A DNA stretch of 64,000 nucleotides from NCBI RefSeq assembly GCF_958979055.1, contig NC_084895.1, positions 1,226,001-1,290,000 on the forward strand, written 5' to 3'. This stretch comes from Alnus glutinosa. Taxonomy: Eukaryota > Streptophyta > Magnoliopsida > Fagales > Betulaceae. The translations under genes were made by a program, and so were the position numbers. Below are positions 1 through 15,990 of the stretch, piece after piece (within the stretch, counting starts at the first letter, position 1; each line of letters begins with the position of its first letter). Below the pieces are notes generated by a model. That model was not told where the DNA came from. It did not search any database and worked only from the letters and a program-made list of their open reading frames with translations.

Positions 1-241
1 CTCAGCATATGGCATAAAAGCTTTGTTCCGAAGAGCATTGTTTGGGTAGCAAATAGATAAACCATTTTTCTAACCTATCTTTCTCAAGACTTGACCTCTC
101 AGAAGATGGCAACCTACTCCTATTTTAAGGTTCCTCCAACATCCCATTTTGGCTAAAAAATTTGACATTTCTCCGATCAAATTTAGCTGAAGCAACAATT
201 GGTGAAGATGGGAATATCATTTTGAAAGATTGGTCCAACGC
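1..241 (+). pseudogene. S-domain receptor kinase pseudogene fragment
   Basis: Decayed copy of part of the ectodomain exon of the intact receptor kinase gene at 6935; it aligns with about 7125-7360 of that gene (shared stretches such as GTTTGGGTAGCAAATAGA and GACCTCTCAGAAGATGGCAA). It would encode the end of the bulb-type lectin domain (VWVANR, then SRLDLSEDGNLL) but carries stops and small indels and enters the window already broken. At 241 it runs into telomere-like repeat. It has no kinase part here and is not a functional gene. Confidence 0.85.
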
Positions 242-848
242 AAAACCCTCAAACCTCTAAATCCTCACCACAAAAACTCTAAACCCTAAACCCAAACCCC
301 AAACCTTAAACCCTAAAACTCTAAACCCTAAACCCCATACCCCAAACCTTAAACTCTAAAACTCTAAACCTAAACCCCAAAATCCTGAACCCTAAACCTT
401 AAATCCAAGCCCTAAACCCTAAACCCCAAATCCAAACCCTAAACCCTAACCCTAAACTCTAAACCCTAAACGCTAAATCCCAAACCCTGAACCATAACAC
501 TAAACCCTAACCCGAAACCCTAAACCCTAAACCCTAAAACTCTAAAACCCTAAGCCCTAAGCCCTAAACCCTAAACCCTAAAACACTAACCCTAAAGCCC
601 TAAACCCTAACCCTAACCCTAACCCTAGCCCTAAACCCTAAAACCCTAAATCCTGACCCTGACTCTGACCCAAAAACCTAAACCCTAAACCCTAAACACT
701 AAAACCCTAAACCCTAAACACTAAGCCCTAAAAATCCTAAAACCCTAATCCCTAACCCTAAATCCAAACCTTAAACCCTAAACCCCAAAACCTAAACCCT
801 AAACTGTGTATCCTAAACCCTAAACCCTAAACCGTATACCTTAAACCA
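241..848 (+). repeat. Interstitial degenerate telomeric repeat (CCCTAAA)n
   Basis: About 600 bp made almost entirely of CCCTAAA and variants (CCCTAA, CCCCAAA, CTCTAAA), the plant telomere unit read on its C-rich strand. The units are imperfect throughout, so this is an old internal array and not a chromosome end. It sits inside a broken S-receptor-kinase copy, and the pseudogene sequence on its left (189-241) recurs on its right (850-901). Confidence 0.95.
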
Positions 849-849
849 T

Positions 850-1181
850 GAAGCAATATTTTGGTGAAGATGGGAATTTTTTTTTGAGATTGGTCAAATG
901 CATCTTCAATATTTTAGGAGAGTTTCGACCATCTTACTGATACATCCCATTTTGGTTGACAAATTTGACATTTCCCCCGTCAACTGAAGCAATACTTGGG
1001 GAAGATGGGAATTTTGTTTTAAGAGATAGGTCGAATGCGTCTTCTATATTGTGAGAGTGTTTCGACCATCCGACCGATACATGGCTCCCAAGTGCAAAGT
1101 TATTGATTGATAAGGTTACTCGAAAACAACAGCTACTCGTTTCATGGAAAAATTCAAAAGATCCAGCACCTAGTGTGTTCT

Positions 1182-1223
<42 letters not shown>

Positions 1224-1440
1224 GACCCAAATGGAAGCAATCAAATTAAATTTGCTTAGAGTGGAACATATCCCAAATCTATTGGAATTTTGGAGTTTGG
1301 AATGGAAATTAATTCAGCTTAATTCCTGATATGAGATTGAATTTTGTCTACAACATTAGTTTTGTTTCAAATGAAAAGGAAATATATTTTATTCATTCTC
1401 TTTATAATCCATCTCACCGGTCTAAATTAGTGATGTCGTC
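850..1440 (+). pseudogene. S-domain receptor kinase pseudogene, two overlapping fragments
   Basis: Two pieces related to the ectodomain exon of the gene at 6935. The first (850-943) matches about 7314-7410. The second (943-1440) starts again upstream at the level of 7269 and runs to about 7735, covering the lectin/S-locus-glycoprotein junction (FDHPTDTWLP, LVSWKNS, LDPNG). In-frame stops, small indels and a 37-base G run (1184-1220) make it non-coding. After about 1440 the similarity ends. Confidence 0.85.
1184..1220 (+). repeat. Poly-G tract, 37 bases
   Basis: An uninterrupted run of 37 G residues inside the S-domain pseudogene, where the intact gene has only TCGGTGGGG (about 7509-7517). 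It must have grown from a GGGG seed or be an assembly artefact. Confidence 0.95.
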
Positions 1441-3013
1441 TAACCATGAAATGTATGATATCTATTTCATTTGAAATTGACAAGATCCTTGTCCGCAATC
1501 TACGTCTTAGGGTCATTAAGCAAAAAGGTTCAATGTCCTCAATAAGATTGAACTAGCATGCTTAAAATAATGCATGCCAATTTGAATTTGTTTATCATAT
1601 ATATGCACGTGTTGTGGTTACAGTTCTCTAGATGCAACCAAACTAAGACCTAAAAAGATTCATCTCATATCTAAAGGTAGTGGTTTAAAAATCACCTCCC
1701 CACACCCATTTTCACACTCCCTTATATAGTTTTTAAAACTATCATTAGATTTAAATACAATAAAGATCCATATCAAATTTAATGGTCATTGTTTTAAAAG
1801 CAACTTAAGGGATGTGGAAATGCCGAAATGGGTGTGGAAAAGTGAAAATATGTATAGCATTACTCAAAAAGAAAATTTTCACGTACCAGCCTTTAAAATT
1901 GACAAATGTCCCTTTAATATTTGAGAAGTAAAAGCTTTTTTTAATAATATTAAGAAGAAAAAAAAAACCTACATACCTTCTTCAATTACCATCCAATTGA
2001 CAATGTTTCCTTCAAACTTTTAATTAGAATAATGTCCCCTTTAAATTACCAAAAATTATCACAGTCTCGTCGATAATGAAAATACCCTTAATAAAATAAA
2101 AGTAAAAAATTCTAAAAAACAAATAAAACTATAAATTGAAAAAACCAAGGGTAGAAAAAAAAATACATTGTATTTTTTAAAGGAAAAAAAAAAAATTGTT
2201 TTTAGTTTTTCATTTATAGGAGTATTTTTGTTTTACTGAAAAAAAAAAAAAATTAAGAAAAATTTCACAAAACCCCCCGAACTTCCACTCGTTTTTAACT
2301 AACCCTCAAAGTTCAAAAACTCGGAATTTAAACAATCAAACTTCTAATTTTTTGTAATGTCCCCTTTTTGTTGGGGTTTGACGCTAAATTAGACAGCAAA
2401 AAGAGTGAAATGACATTTATACCCCTTGAACTTTTATAAAATTTCAAATTTATCCTTAATTTCAATTTAAAAATTTAAAAAAGTTCAAAAAAAAAATTAA
2501 AGGGTAAATTTAATTACTTTTTTTTTTTTTTTTTTTTTTTTTTCATAAACTACCAGCCTCACCACCTGATGACATTGAAGTACTATTTAATTATCAAAAC
2601 TTCCAATTCCGTCGGTCAACCTTGCTAAAAAACTTGACAAACACATATTTTGCTGTTTTGGAAACAGCAACGTACCAAACAGCTAGCCCATCTTCAAGAT
2701 TTTCACCTCATCTAGGACCATTGACATCTCTACCCGTTTCTCACTTATTCTAGAACCTTCCCCTTTTATCTCCTTCTCGGCCTTTCTCCGGTTGACGTGA
2801 TTCAGCCGCAAAACCGTCCCCTCCACTTCAAATCCTGCATCTTCCCCTCCATCCTCGTACCATCTCCTTGATTCACGCCCACTCGCTTTAATTGACTTCG
2901 GCCGACCAAGTACTCAATATATGACAACCTTTCCTTGAAAATCCTCTACCCATTTCCCGATAATCTCGCTCCATCTCTCAACCTGATACTGATATATTTG
3001 ATAATCGGTAGAA
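1441..3013. other. Intergenic AT-rich DNA with a foldback repeat
   Basis: No supported gene. About 1690-1865 is a foldback: CCACACCCATTTTCAC on the left answers a rough inverse copy ending GGGTGTGGAAAAGTG on the right, with a centre around ATCATTAGATTTAA. Similar AGTAATGCTA-type foldbacks recur near 3210-3360, 38395-38510 and 63580-63720, so this looks like one dispersed MITE family. The rest has A and T runs (for example 2519-2543) and unassigned low-complexity sequence. Confidence 0.5.
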
Positions 3014-3195
3014 GAGTAATCATTCACTACCACATAAATATATAACTTTTTACCACCTTGTCTATGTGGTAAGGTGGTCCCCCACCTTAATTTATTTTTA
3101 AAAAATAAAAAAATCAAAAAGTAGTGGGGGACCACCTTGCCACATAAGCAAGGTGGTAAAAAGTTGTATATTTGGGTGGCATTGAATCATTATTC
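3014..3195. mobile_element. Mutator-like foldback MITE, copy 1
   Basis: A 182-bp near-perfect hairpin. The arm CACCTTGTCTATGTGGTAAG is answered by its inverse in CACATAAGCAAGGTGGTAAA, around a centre rich in TTTTTAAAAAATAAA. The ends (GAGTAATCATTCAC and the inverse of GAATAATGATTCA) are bordered by TCGGTAGAA at 3005-3013 and TTAGTAGAA at 3196-3204, seven of nine bases alike. A second copy lies at 51506-51689. A 9-10-bp target duplication with long inverted repeats fits Mutator-like MITEs. Confidence 0.8.
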
Positions 3196-3489
3196 TTAGT
3201 AGAAATATTAGACACATTTTCACTATTAAACACCCACTTTTATGTAATTTTTAAAATTATCATTAGATCAAAATTTAATAGTAAATTATTTTAAATTTGA
3301 TGATAATTTTAAAAATCGCATCAAAAAATGCGGAAGTGCAATGTCTTATCATTACTCAATAAAATGTGTTATTTGTACACACTTTTTTGTAACACATTTT
3401 GTTCACACATTTAGTGTGAGACTCATGCATGTAGAAACCATCCCATATGTATGGATTTCACACCAAATGTAAAGAACATAAATTTCTTA

Positions 3490-3885
3490 CAAACTGTAAG
3501 AAATTTCGTACAACTCACATACAAGAGTGACATGTATTATTTAAACATCTGAGAAACACATGTTTTTCTATTAGAGTAATGTTTCTTACACAATTTTTGT
3601 ACAACTTTTACACAACTCTAACAACTTTCTTTTAAAATCAGCTACTGAATATTTAGGACCCACATGTTGGAAAACAAATCTAATGGTTGATCATAATAAA
3701 AAGTAGTTAGAGTTGTGCAAAAGTTGTGAGAGAGTTGTGTAAGAAACATTATTCTTTCTTTTAATGCTATTAAAATAGCATGTGAGAAACACATTCTATT
3801 AAAACAATATGTGCTTTTCACATGCCAATGAATACATGTCAGTATTATATATGGGTTGTATAAAATTTCTTACAAATCAGTTTGC
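3490..3885. mobile_element. Foldback element containing a nested 175-bp MITE
   Basis: The outer arms are AAACTGTAAGAAATTTCGTAC with GAGTGACATGTATT on the left and their rough inverse AATACATGTCAGTATTA with AAATTTCTTACAAATCAGTTT on the right. Between them, 3577-3751 is a second hairpin with ends TAATGTTTCTTACACAA and TTGTGTAAGAAACATTA and an apparent TA target duplication, as in mariner-type MITEs. Relatives of the outer element occur near 26540-26640 and 51380-51760, the latter interrupted by a different MITE. Confidence 0.65.
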
Positions 3886-4790
3886 AAAAAATTTTTTGTT
3901 TCTTTTGATTGCCCCTTTTTTAATTTTTTAATTCTAGCATGTGATTCTCTCGTGCCCGATTGTCATTGCAATCAAGAATTTCCTGTTTTTTCTTTTTTAG
4001 TAGGTCTTGGAACCGGTGATATCCGACTTCCAACACCTGATGCTCCCCATTCTTGTTTGGACAGATTTCAAGTCTTTTAGAAGCGTCGATTTCTACGCAT
4101 CCTATCATTAGAGAGACCGCTTTTCACTTTGTACGTGAAACTTTTCTCATCTTTTCTTTTTTTTTCTTAAGTCTATTAGTAGCTAGGAGTGGCAATGAGT
4201 CAATGACCCTCGCAATTCTTTCTCATTCTCCTTTATTGGAATAAATAAAAAATAAAAAAAAGATTAACCTTAAATTTTGGTTAAAGTTTCACAACCAGCA
4301 CTTGATTAGGCAACCTGAAAAGAGCATGGTGAAAATGCTATTTTGACAACGATTTTTAGGATGGTTTTTTTTTTTTTTTTTTTAACAAAAAAAAAAAGAA
4401 AAAAGAAAAAAAGCAGAAGAAGTATTAATAAAATATAAAATATTTAAAATTATTTCTATTTTTATATCATATCACAGATCAAAATAAAATTTTTTTTTTT
4501 AAAAAAAAAACACGCTTAAGCAAATTTTGTCAAACGAACCTAATGATTATTTGTAGAGAGGCCAAAACTAATTAATGAAGTCGGCAGATTCCATTGGAAA
4601 TAACATGGATATCGTGTTGAATAAAGTCACCCCACCCTTTTCCTCCGCTACGAGAAAGACCGGATCCTATGGAGTATAATCGTTGACAAATTGACTCCAA
4701 AATGGATTCAAAACATGCTGTCAATCGACAGAGTGATTATATCAGACATAAAGAACCATGTTAAATAATTCGGTTAACGAAGACGCCTTA
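3886..4790. other. Intergenic DNA, nothing assigned
   Basis: AT-rich with several long A and T runs (4370-4400, 4490-4510). Short open frames here have no recognisable domain or splice context. I see no gene. Confidence 0.5.
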
Positions 4791-4799
4791 ACAGAGTCA

Positions 4800-5500
4800 A
4801 GAAAAAAGAGAGTGAGAGAATCTTCAGTGAAATTTCTGTCTGGCCCGAGGAGGGAGGAATGGACTCCCTCCTCCCGGCTGTGCTTTTTGCTTCTCTCTCA
4901 GCCTTTTGAACTGTAGAGATTTTATTCCTCCCGGTTTGAACCGGTGGTGGCTGGTTTTCCCCTAACTCTTTTGGGCTATGGTGGCTTGTGTTTGTTTTTG
5001 GTTTTGTTGTTTCTTTCTTCTGGTGTTTTGGCAGTGAGAAGAAGTCCGGTTTGGGGAGTGGCCGGCTTCCGGTGTCGTTGACAGAGTGCTTTGACCGGTT
5101 TTAAGTTTGTTTTCTCTCGGTTTTCGAAGCCAGATCTACGCACATCACTTGACTTCTGCTAGACACGCGCCACCCAGCTGTGTGGGTGTTTCTGCTGTTG
5201 TGTTATGCATTCTTTTGTTTCTCCAGTACAGACTGTCTTTGTATTGCTTAAATTTTATTGGAATTTTTAGTGGCTAAATGCTAGGTAGGCCCTCTTTTAT
5301 TTTGAGAGTGTTCGTTAATGTAAAGAGAGGTCCCAATGTAATTCTTGTAAGGTTTGAGTTTCTGCTAAAGCGGCTGTTTTTTAAGTCAGATCCTTCTGGT
5401 TTAGAGTTGTAGGGATCTTGTACCTCATTCTCATGATGTAAGCCTTTGGGCTTTTTCAGCAATATATTAGGTAGCACATGCTACTTATAATTTCCAGAGT
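4800..5500 (+). repeat. Dispersed non-autonomous repeat, copy 1
   Basis: A GC-richer 700-bp stretch that aligns in inverse orientation with 33955-34890. Shared landmarks are AGGAGGGAGG near 4845, GAGTGGCCGGCTTCC near 5058, AAGCCAGATCTAC near 5130, GACTTCTGCTAGACACGCGCC near 5152, and TTTTATTTTGAGAGTGT near 5296. It ends in a GTAGCACATGCTAC palindrome. No open frame in it has a known domain. Its class is unclear: a LINE-derived or other retroposed unit is possible. Confidence 0.65.
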
Positions 5501-5850
5501 GTTGCACCTTGAGTTTGAGGGAGAATGTTAGATAATATAATTTCCATACAATTGTAATTGGATATGGTAGGAAAATATATGAGATTATACGATTTGACTG
5601 TAATTGATTATAATCAAATCAGAATTGTATACATTCAAGTCTGATTTGATTTGATATTCTTTCATATATTTTTGTATTCTCCTTACATCCCTATAAATAT
5701 GGATCATTTGTCTTGTAAATTCATCAAGGAATAAAAGCATATATAATGTAACTCTTTGGGCTTTATCATGTGAAAATAGGTCATAGACCGAACCACATAA
5801 AATCTCTTGTCTCTATTTTATTATTCCATTTTAATTTTCTTTCAATGTCA
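5500..5850 (+). mobile_element. Copia-type LTR remnant (3' end)
   Basis: A purine-rich tract (GAGTTTGAGGGAGAA) is followed by TGTTAGATAAT at 5526, the usual start of a Copia LTR. Downstream come a TATA-like CTATAAATATGG near 5691 and a poly(A)-signal-like GGAATAAAAGC near 5730, and the match fades at about 5850. Only the 3' end of the element is left; it is an old, broken fossil. The dispersed repeat at 4800-5500 lies just upstream and may have inserted into its internal part. Confidence 0.6.
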
Positions 5851-6779
5851 AGTTAATTACAACTTAATTACTTTGGGATGCGACTACAATTGGATTAGTT
5901 GATATGTTCCCTATATGAAGGCTTTTCTGTTAATGGGCTTTGGGGGGCCTATTAATTGTATAAATATAAAAAAATTGAAAGACAAGATCATCAAAAGACG
6001 AGGAGAATGATCGAAACAGAGAGGGGTCTGCTAGTTGAAAAATGAGGCGTAAAATTGTCCCAAATAAAATTAATTGTTCTAAAGTTGAAACAATTGTGCC
6101 CCTCATTTTTCAACTAACCAGCTCCTCTCAATTTCAAATCATATTCCAACAGACAAAAGGTACAACATGATAATTCTCTAATGAAGCCAATCCTTAAAAA
6201 ATTACAAATAAACTCACACAAACTAAAAGTTGTAAATTCGTTCATTACAAATTATAAAATTTAATATTCAGAAGACTATTGTAGGGAATTTCCTGGTTAG
6301 CATAATCTCTCGTGCCATGAGTGTGACACTTGATCTTTTTGCATGCTTGAAAATGTTGTCCTTAATATGATTAAGCATACAGACTTGAAAAATCAATCTT
6401 TTGAATTCCCATTTGAAAATAATTGATTATTTGTCAATAAATTCACACTACATAGGAATAATGCTATTCAATAGAATTATTCAATAGACTTTACCCCTAA
6501 AATTACCCATTTGAAAAGGTAATTACCCCTAAAATTATGTTGTGAGAAATTAGGAATAATGCTATTCAATAGACTTTCATGCAATTGTCATACAACTGGG
6601 ATAACGTGTTATGAAAATCAACCCTTAATTCTTATTTTTATTTTTCAAAAGTTAATTTTTAGAAAGAATTTCATTTAAATGTACCGAACTTTCGGTTTAT
6701 TTAACTTAAAGCGAGTTCGATCAACATGTATAGTTACATAGGAACGTGACAGCACAAGAGGGTTCAGCGTTTTCCAAAA
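5851..6779. other. Upstream intergenic region of the receptor kinase
   Basis: AT-rich DNA with a short inverted pair (TGAAAAATGAGGCG near 6038 and CCTCATTTTTCAACTA near 6102) and direct repeats of AATAATGCTATTCAATAGA near 6460 and 6553. No open frame with a recognisable product. Confidence 0.5.
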
Positions 6780-6788
6780 GCTATAAAG
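6780..6788 (+). promoter_or_regulatory. Candidate TATA box of the receptor kinase gene
   Basis: GCTATAAAG lies about 150 bp before the start codon at 6935, a plausible distance for a plant promoter with a 5' leader of about 120 bases. It was found by motif only. Confidence 0.4.
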
Positions 6789-6934
6789 CTAGGAATGGTC
6801 TGGAAGTGAACTTCGTCACAAGAAGACTACTCCAAGTTTTCTTGTTAACCCATTCATATCTATCATCATTCTTTTTCTACCATTCTCCACTAATTACTAA
6901 CAGCGGTGCTGCAAGTTAGAGAGAGCTGGGTAGC

Positions 6935-11642
<4,708 letters not shown>

Positions 11643-12532
11643 TTGTCTCCTATATCAAAGAAAAGAAATGTTGTACAACCAATCTTTTTGTTTAATTTGT
11701 ATGCAAGTACGTTGATATGCTAAATGTCACTAGATGTTGTCTTGGTTCACTCATATCTTAGAACCAATCTTCTTGAATATTTTGAACCATATCTCTTATA
11801 AATTATGCGATAAACATGACTGCAATGATGTGAATTTCTACAAAAATTATATTCATAGCAATATCATATGTGTAGACTTCTACTATATCGACGATAAAAA
11901 ATTTCCAATAATTACACAACTATTAATCAAAGCTCTAACTAAACACCCAATTGAAATACAACATGGCACAATCCAATAATTCCAGCAAATTGGTCCTCAT
12001 AAATTCAATCAGTTTTCCAAAATATACCATTATAAACGTTAAACATAAATATATAAAAAAGAAATGGCAAGTGTTCACCTGGAAAGAGACCAACATATCA
12101 TATATGTTAAATAGAACTTCATGCGTTCTGGTCTGAAAGCAGGACGGACAGTTTTATCAGTTGAAGAACACAAACTATTCTCACCTATCTCTCCACAACC
12201 TTATTTTTGTAAGAAAATTTTCTACTTACATTCCAATTTTCCAGCACTTAAATTTCATATTAACCAAACAGAACTCAGAATTTTTGCAATACTCCAATGT
12301 ACTTGGCCCCATTAGAGGCAAAACGCTTACAAAAGTTTTTGAGCGGGTTTCAACCAATTAATGTAGATATAAATAGATACTATAAATTAGTTACGTTTCT
12401 TTTCTAGAGCTCCACTATTTTTTACCAAGCTCTAAACCTTTTATCTGAACTGAGCCAATTATATCGTTGCATTGAAAACCCAAGAAATGAAAATTCAAAA
12501 TATACCTAAACTTCAATTCGTTTCTTTTCTAA
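11643..12532. other. 3' flank of the receptor kinase, AT-rich, no gene
   Basis: Follows the kinase stop codon. It contains several short open frames with no domain, start context or partner exon. Nothing beyond the probable 3' untranslated region can be assigned. Confidence 0.5.
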
Positions 12533-12915
12533 GAGCATCCCTAGTGAGCTTTCCATTTCAATTTTTTCACCAAAATTTGGTAAAAAACTTTAAAAAGTCC
12601 ACTTTAACAAACTCTATAAATTTTTTTTATTTTGGCTCTTGTCAGAATTTCACTCCAAATTTAGCTAACAAATTTCATGAGCTATTGAATATGTAATCAT
12701 TTCTCTCTCATTTCACTTTACTTTTCACTTTTCATCTCTCTTCGTTTGTTAGGTGGGCTTACTTAAAACCAGTAAAAAATTAATATCTAGTTGAAATAGA
12801 GAAATATTTAGAGACTTTGATGTAGGAAGTTTGTTAAAAATATTTGTTAAAATAACCAAAGTAGATTTTTTAACTAAAATTCATAGAAAATTTGGAGAGC
12901 TCACTAGGGATTCTC
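12533..12915. mobile_element. PIF/Harbinger-like MITE, TAA target site
   Basis: A 383-bp element with ends GAGCATCCCTAGTGAGC and the inverse of GAGAATCCCTAGTGAGC, flanked on both sides by TAA (12530-12532 and 12916-12918). A 3-bp TAA duplication and G-starting inverted ends fit the PIF/Harbinger group. No coding capacity. Larger relatives by structure lie at 31117-32138 and 35668-36661. Confidence 0.75.
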
Positions 12916-13440
12916 TAACATAGTGAGAAGTGATAAACGTGAAAAATAAACTTTATTCTCAATACACAAAATCAACACACACATTGATAGAAAAAATTGA
13001 TAATAATATTGATGGGAAAAAATGTTTATTCCAATACAACTGTTCTAAACTTATTGTAAAACCCTAAGGCTACGAAAGGCAATAAGATACTCCTAAGAAT
13101 GAAAATAAAACAAAGAAGCAAAATATGGAAATACTTGGTGCCAAAGGATATTCTAAATTTATGGAAATACTTGGTGCCAAAGGAAAGCCATATTAGGAAA
13201 AAAAATAATAACTAAAGTAATACTTGACAACAAAGGAAATCAAAACATTGGAATCTTCTAGAAAAGAAATCAAGAAATTTTGGACGGGTTATTATGCATA
13301 ATATCTTCTAAATCACAATCTGTCAATAGTTTATTCTTTCCTTTCTTCGTCATTAAACATGTTGGCAATTAACACATCATAAAATAACCCAGCGGTATTT
13401 CTGCCGAGGGTCGTCGGCACTTTAGGTCCATCGAGGTTTG
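12916..13440. other. AT-rich flank with a short direct repeat
   Basis: No gene. A direct repeat occurs at about 13128 and 13160: both copies hold GGAAATACTTGGTGCCAAAG. The region probably belongs to the decayed 3' part of the neighbouring Ty3/gypsy remnant but shows no clear LTR. Confidence 0.4.
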
Positions 13441-14640
13441 ATGATTACTTGGGCCCATCGGACTGTCCTACATCAGTCTCCTCCACTTCAGAAAAACTCA
13501 TCATCGAGTTATTATCCCTATATAATGGGTCATCTAGATGGTATTCGAACAGGTCAGCTACATTGAAGGTGTTCGAAATTAACATGTCGTTGGGGAGTTC
13601 CACAACATAGGCATTGTCATTTATCTTCCTTGTCATTCGAAACGGTTCATACTTACGACTTTTCAATTTGCCATAGGTTTTGGTGGGGAAACGGTTCTTG
13701 CACAAATGTGCCATGACTAAATCCCCTTCTTGGGAAGTCTTCACTTGCCACTTTTTAGCCACTGCCTTGTACTTATCATTTGATTGTTCTAAATTCAGTC
13801 GTACATCTTCCTGTATTTGTTGCACTCGTTCTGCCATATTCTCGGCTGCTAAGCTTAAACCTAGGAGCTTCGAGAGCGGAACCAAGTCCAAAGCATGCTT
13901 AAGAGGTTTGGTGTAGACAACCTCGAATGGTGATTTGCTCGTAAACCTGTTGCTGATACTATTGATTGCAAACTCCACCTAAGGAAGATTAAGATCCCAC
14001 TATTCAGCTTGTCTCCCGAGACACATCTGAGCATGTTATCGAGGGTTCAATTGGTCACCTCTGTCTAACTGTCAGTTTGCAGGTGGCATGTGTTGCTGTA
14101 CTTGAGTGACATGTCAAACCTCTGCCACAAGGTTATCCAGAAGTGACTGAGGAACTTGATGTCTCGGTCCGACGTCATGGACTTGGGTTCGCCATGCACT
14201 CAGACAACTTCTCTAAAGAAGAGATGGGCTATCTGGGATGCATCAAATGTCTTCATGTAAGGGATGAAGTGTGCCATTTTGGACAATCTGTCAATTACTA
14301 CGTAAATAGAGTTCATACCTCATTGGGTCCTCAGCATACAAATCCTTCAAGTGTTCAAAGCTGAGCGTGCATTTGGTTCAAGTTGCTTTGGGTATTGACA
14401 AATTTCAAAGCTTGATGGTCGCTATACTGAACAAACTCCCGCTGGATCAAATAATGTCCCCAATGCTTCAAACCCCAAATAACAACATAGAATTCCAGCT
14501 CATAAGTAGACCGGCAAGCTTCATTTAGTTTCTCACTAAAGAACTCAACAGGTCGTCCTTCTTGTGACAACACAGACCCTATTCCCATGACTGACACATC
14601 ACAATCCATCCGACCACTCAAAAAATTTGTGTAGTCTAAT
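13380..14640 (-). mobile_element. Ty3/gypsy pol remnant (RNase H and integrase)
   Basis: Minus-strand remnant of a Ty3/gypsy retroelement. Near 14355-14621 it encodes an RNase H-like stretch (GIGSVLSQEGRPVEFFSEKL, YSDHQALKF). Near 13445-13978 it encodes the end of integrase with the linker KYKAVAKKWQ and a closing IFNVADL-type motif (NTFNVADLFEYH). The middle of integrase is degraded, and gag, reverse transcriptase and both LTRs are not recognisable here. An old, broken fossil. Confidence 0.85.
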
Positions 14641-14991
14641 CCCCCTTAATTATCCACAATTTCAACTATGGCTGACCCAGTCACTCCATCTGCTATTTTG
14701 AGGGTGATCGACCATCGTCAAAATAGTTTTAAGGGTAGTCATTCAACTCCATCAACTAATTCAGAGTGATCAATCACCTATAAAATTATTTAGAAGTGGT
14801 TGGCCATTCCATAGATAGTTACTTCCACGCTAGATAATGAAAGCGAAAGCCCAATAAACAAAAGATTCTAGCCTCGTATATGAGGTTTGAACACTGGAGA
14901 TTGAAGAGAATGGCCATGTCATGGGCCATCCAAACTTCATATGTATGCTTGTCACATTGTATATGTGGCAGGATGCATTCAAAGGTTATTG
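14641..14991. other. Intergenic DNA
   Basis: No gene recognised. Short near-repeats (GGTGATCGACCATC, GTGATCAATCACC, GTGGTTGGCCATTCC) suggest decayed repetitive DNA. Confidence 0.4.
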
Positions 14992-15433
14992 TGGTAATTA
15001 CCTTTTCCCCCCCTCATGAACTACCAGTCATTGTCAATATGTCCCCATGAACTGACACCCTCACCAGATAAGAGCATCGAAGTACCAAAGCATCGCTTAC
15101 CAAATGCAACTCGATGCAACTTGATATACTAGAGCATCGGGTATATGGCCCGCGGACCACCCCAAATGCAACCCGATGCTCTGGTACTTCGATGCTCTTT
15201 TTTGGTGAGAGGTGTCAGTTCATGGAGCATCGAAGTACCAAAGCATCACTTACCAAATGCAACTCGATGTAATTAACCTGATATACTAGAGCATCGGGTA
15301 TGTGGCCCGCGGACCACCCCATATGCAACCCGATGCTCTGGTACTTCGATGCTCTTTTTTGGTGAGAGATGTCAGTTCATGGAGGCATATTAACAATTGC
15401 TGGTAATTTATAAGGGAAAAAGGTAATTAGCCC
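14992..15433. mobile_element. Mutator-like foldback element with an internal tandem duplication
   Basis: The 442-bp element has arms GGTAATTACCTTTT ... CATGAACTGACACCC and the inverse GTCAGTTCATGGAGG ... AAAAAGGTAATTA. Perfect 10-bp repeats AAGGTTATTG flank it (14982-14991 and 15434-15443). Inside, a unit of about 150 bp occurs twice (about 15082-15225 and 15226-15375). Each unit is itself partly palindromic: GAGCATCGAAGTACCA opens it and TGGTACTTCGATGCTC closes it, with GGCCCGCGGACCACCCC at the centre. No transposase. Confidence 0.8.
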
Positions 15434-15990
15434 AAGGTTATTGGCTCCTACGAGATAAGGAAGGATTAAAGCCATTCGAAATTGTTATTACCCAGTTGTC
15501 CTAAAGCTGAATGTACGTATGACCCATTGCAAAAAAATCTACATGCATAATGTCATAGATATGGGTCATTAGATACGTTCCATTCCTTACAATAATGTAG
15601 TACAAACGATATAGATACATTTTATGGCTACATATCGATTCTTGGTTTTTTGATGAATTTAGATGAACATTAGACAGTTAGAACGATCTTCATATTCAAA
15701 TGAGAAAACCCATTTAATTTTATGTTTCAAAATGGGATTTATTCGATAGAAAAATGTTAAGCCTTGAAAAATGAATGAGAAAATTGAGTCATCATAGCCC
15801 GACAAAGTTTTCCTTAAAATTAAATTAGAAATTTTTTTTCTAATTCAATCTATTAAATTGACATCTGTCCTTAAAGTATGTGATTCGCACATACATTTTT
15901 AGAATCCTTGTTAGAACTTATGTTATCAAATGTTTGACTTTCCACTTCGAATGTTCGGCCATGACTATTTGATGTGGTCTTTTTGTTTAC
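15434..15990. other. Intergenic DNA, nothing assigned
   Basis: AT-rich, no domain-bearing open frame and no clear repeat ends. Confidence 0.45.

Noticed and set aside
241-848. True chromosome end
   Set aside because: The repeats are degenerate and pseudogene sequence continues on both sides, so it is interstitial.
11734-12361. Several 60-80-codon frames after the kinase gene
   Set aside because: AT-rich, overlapping frames without domains, splice partners or conservation within the window.
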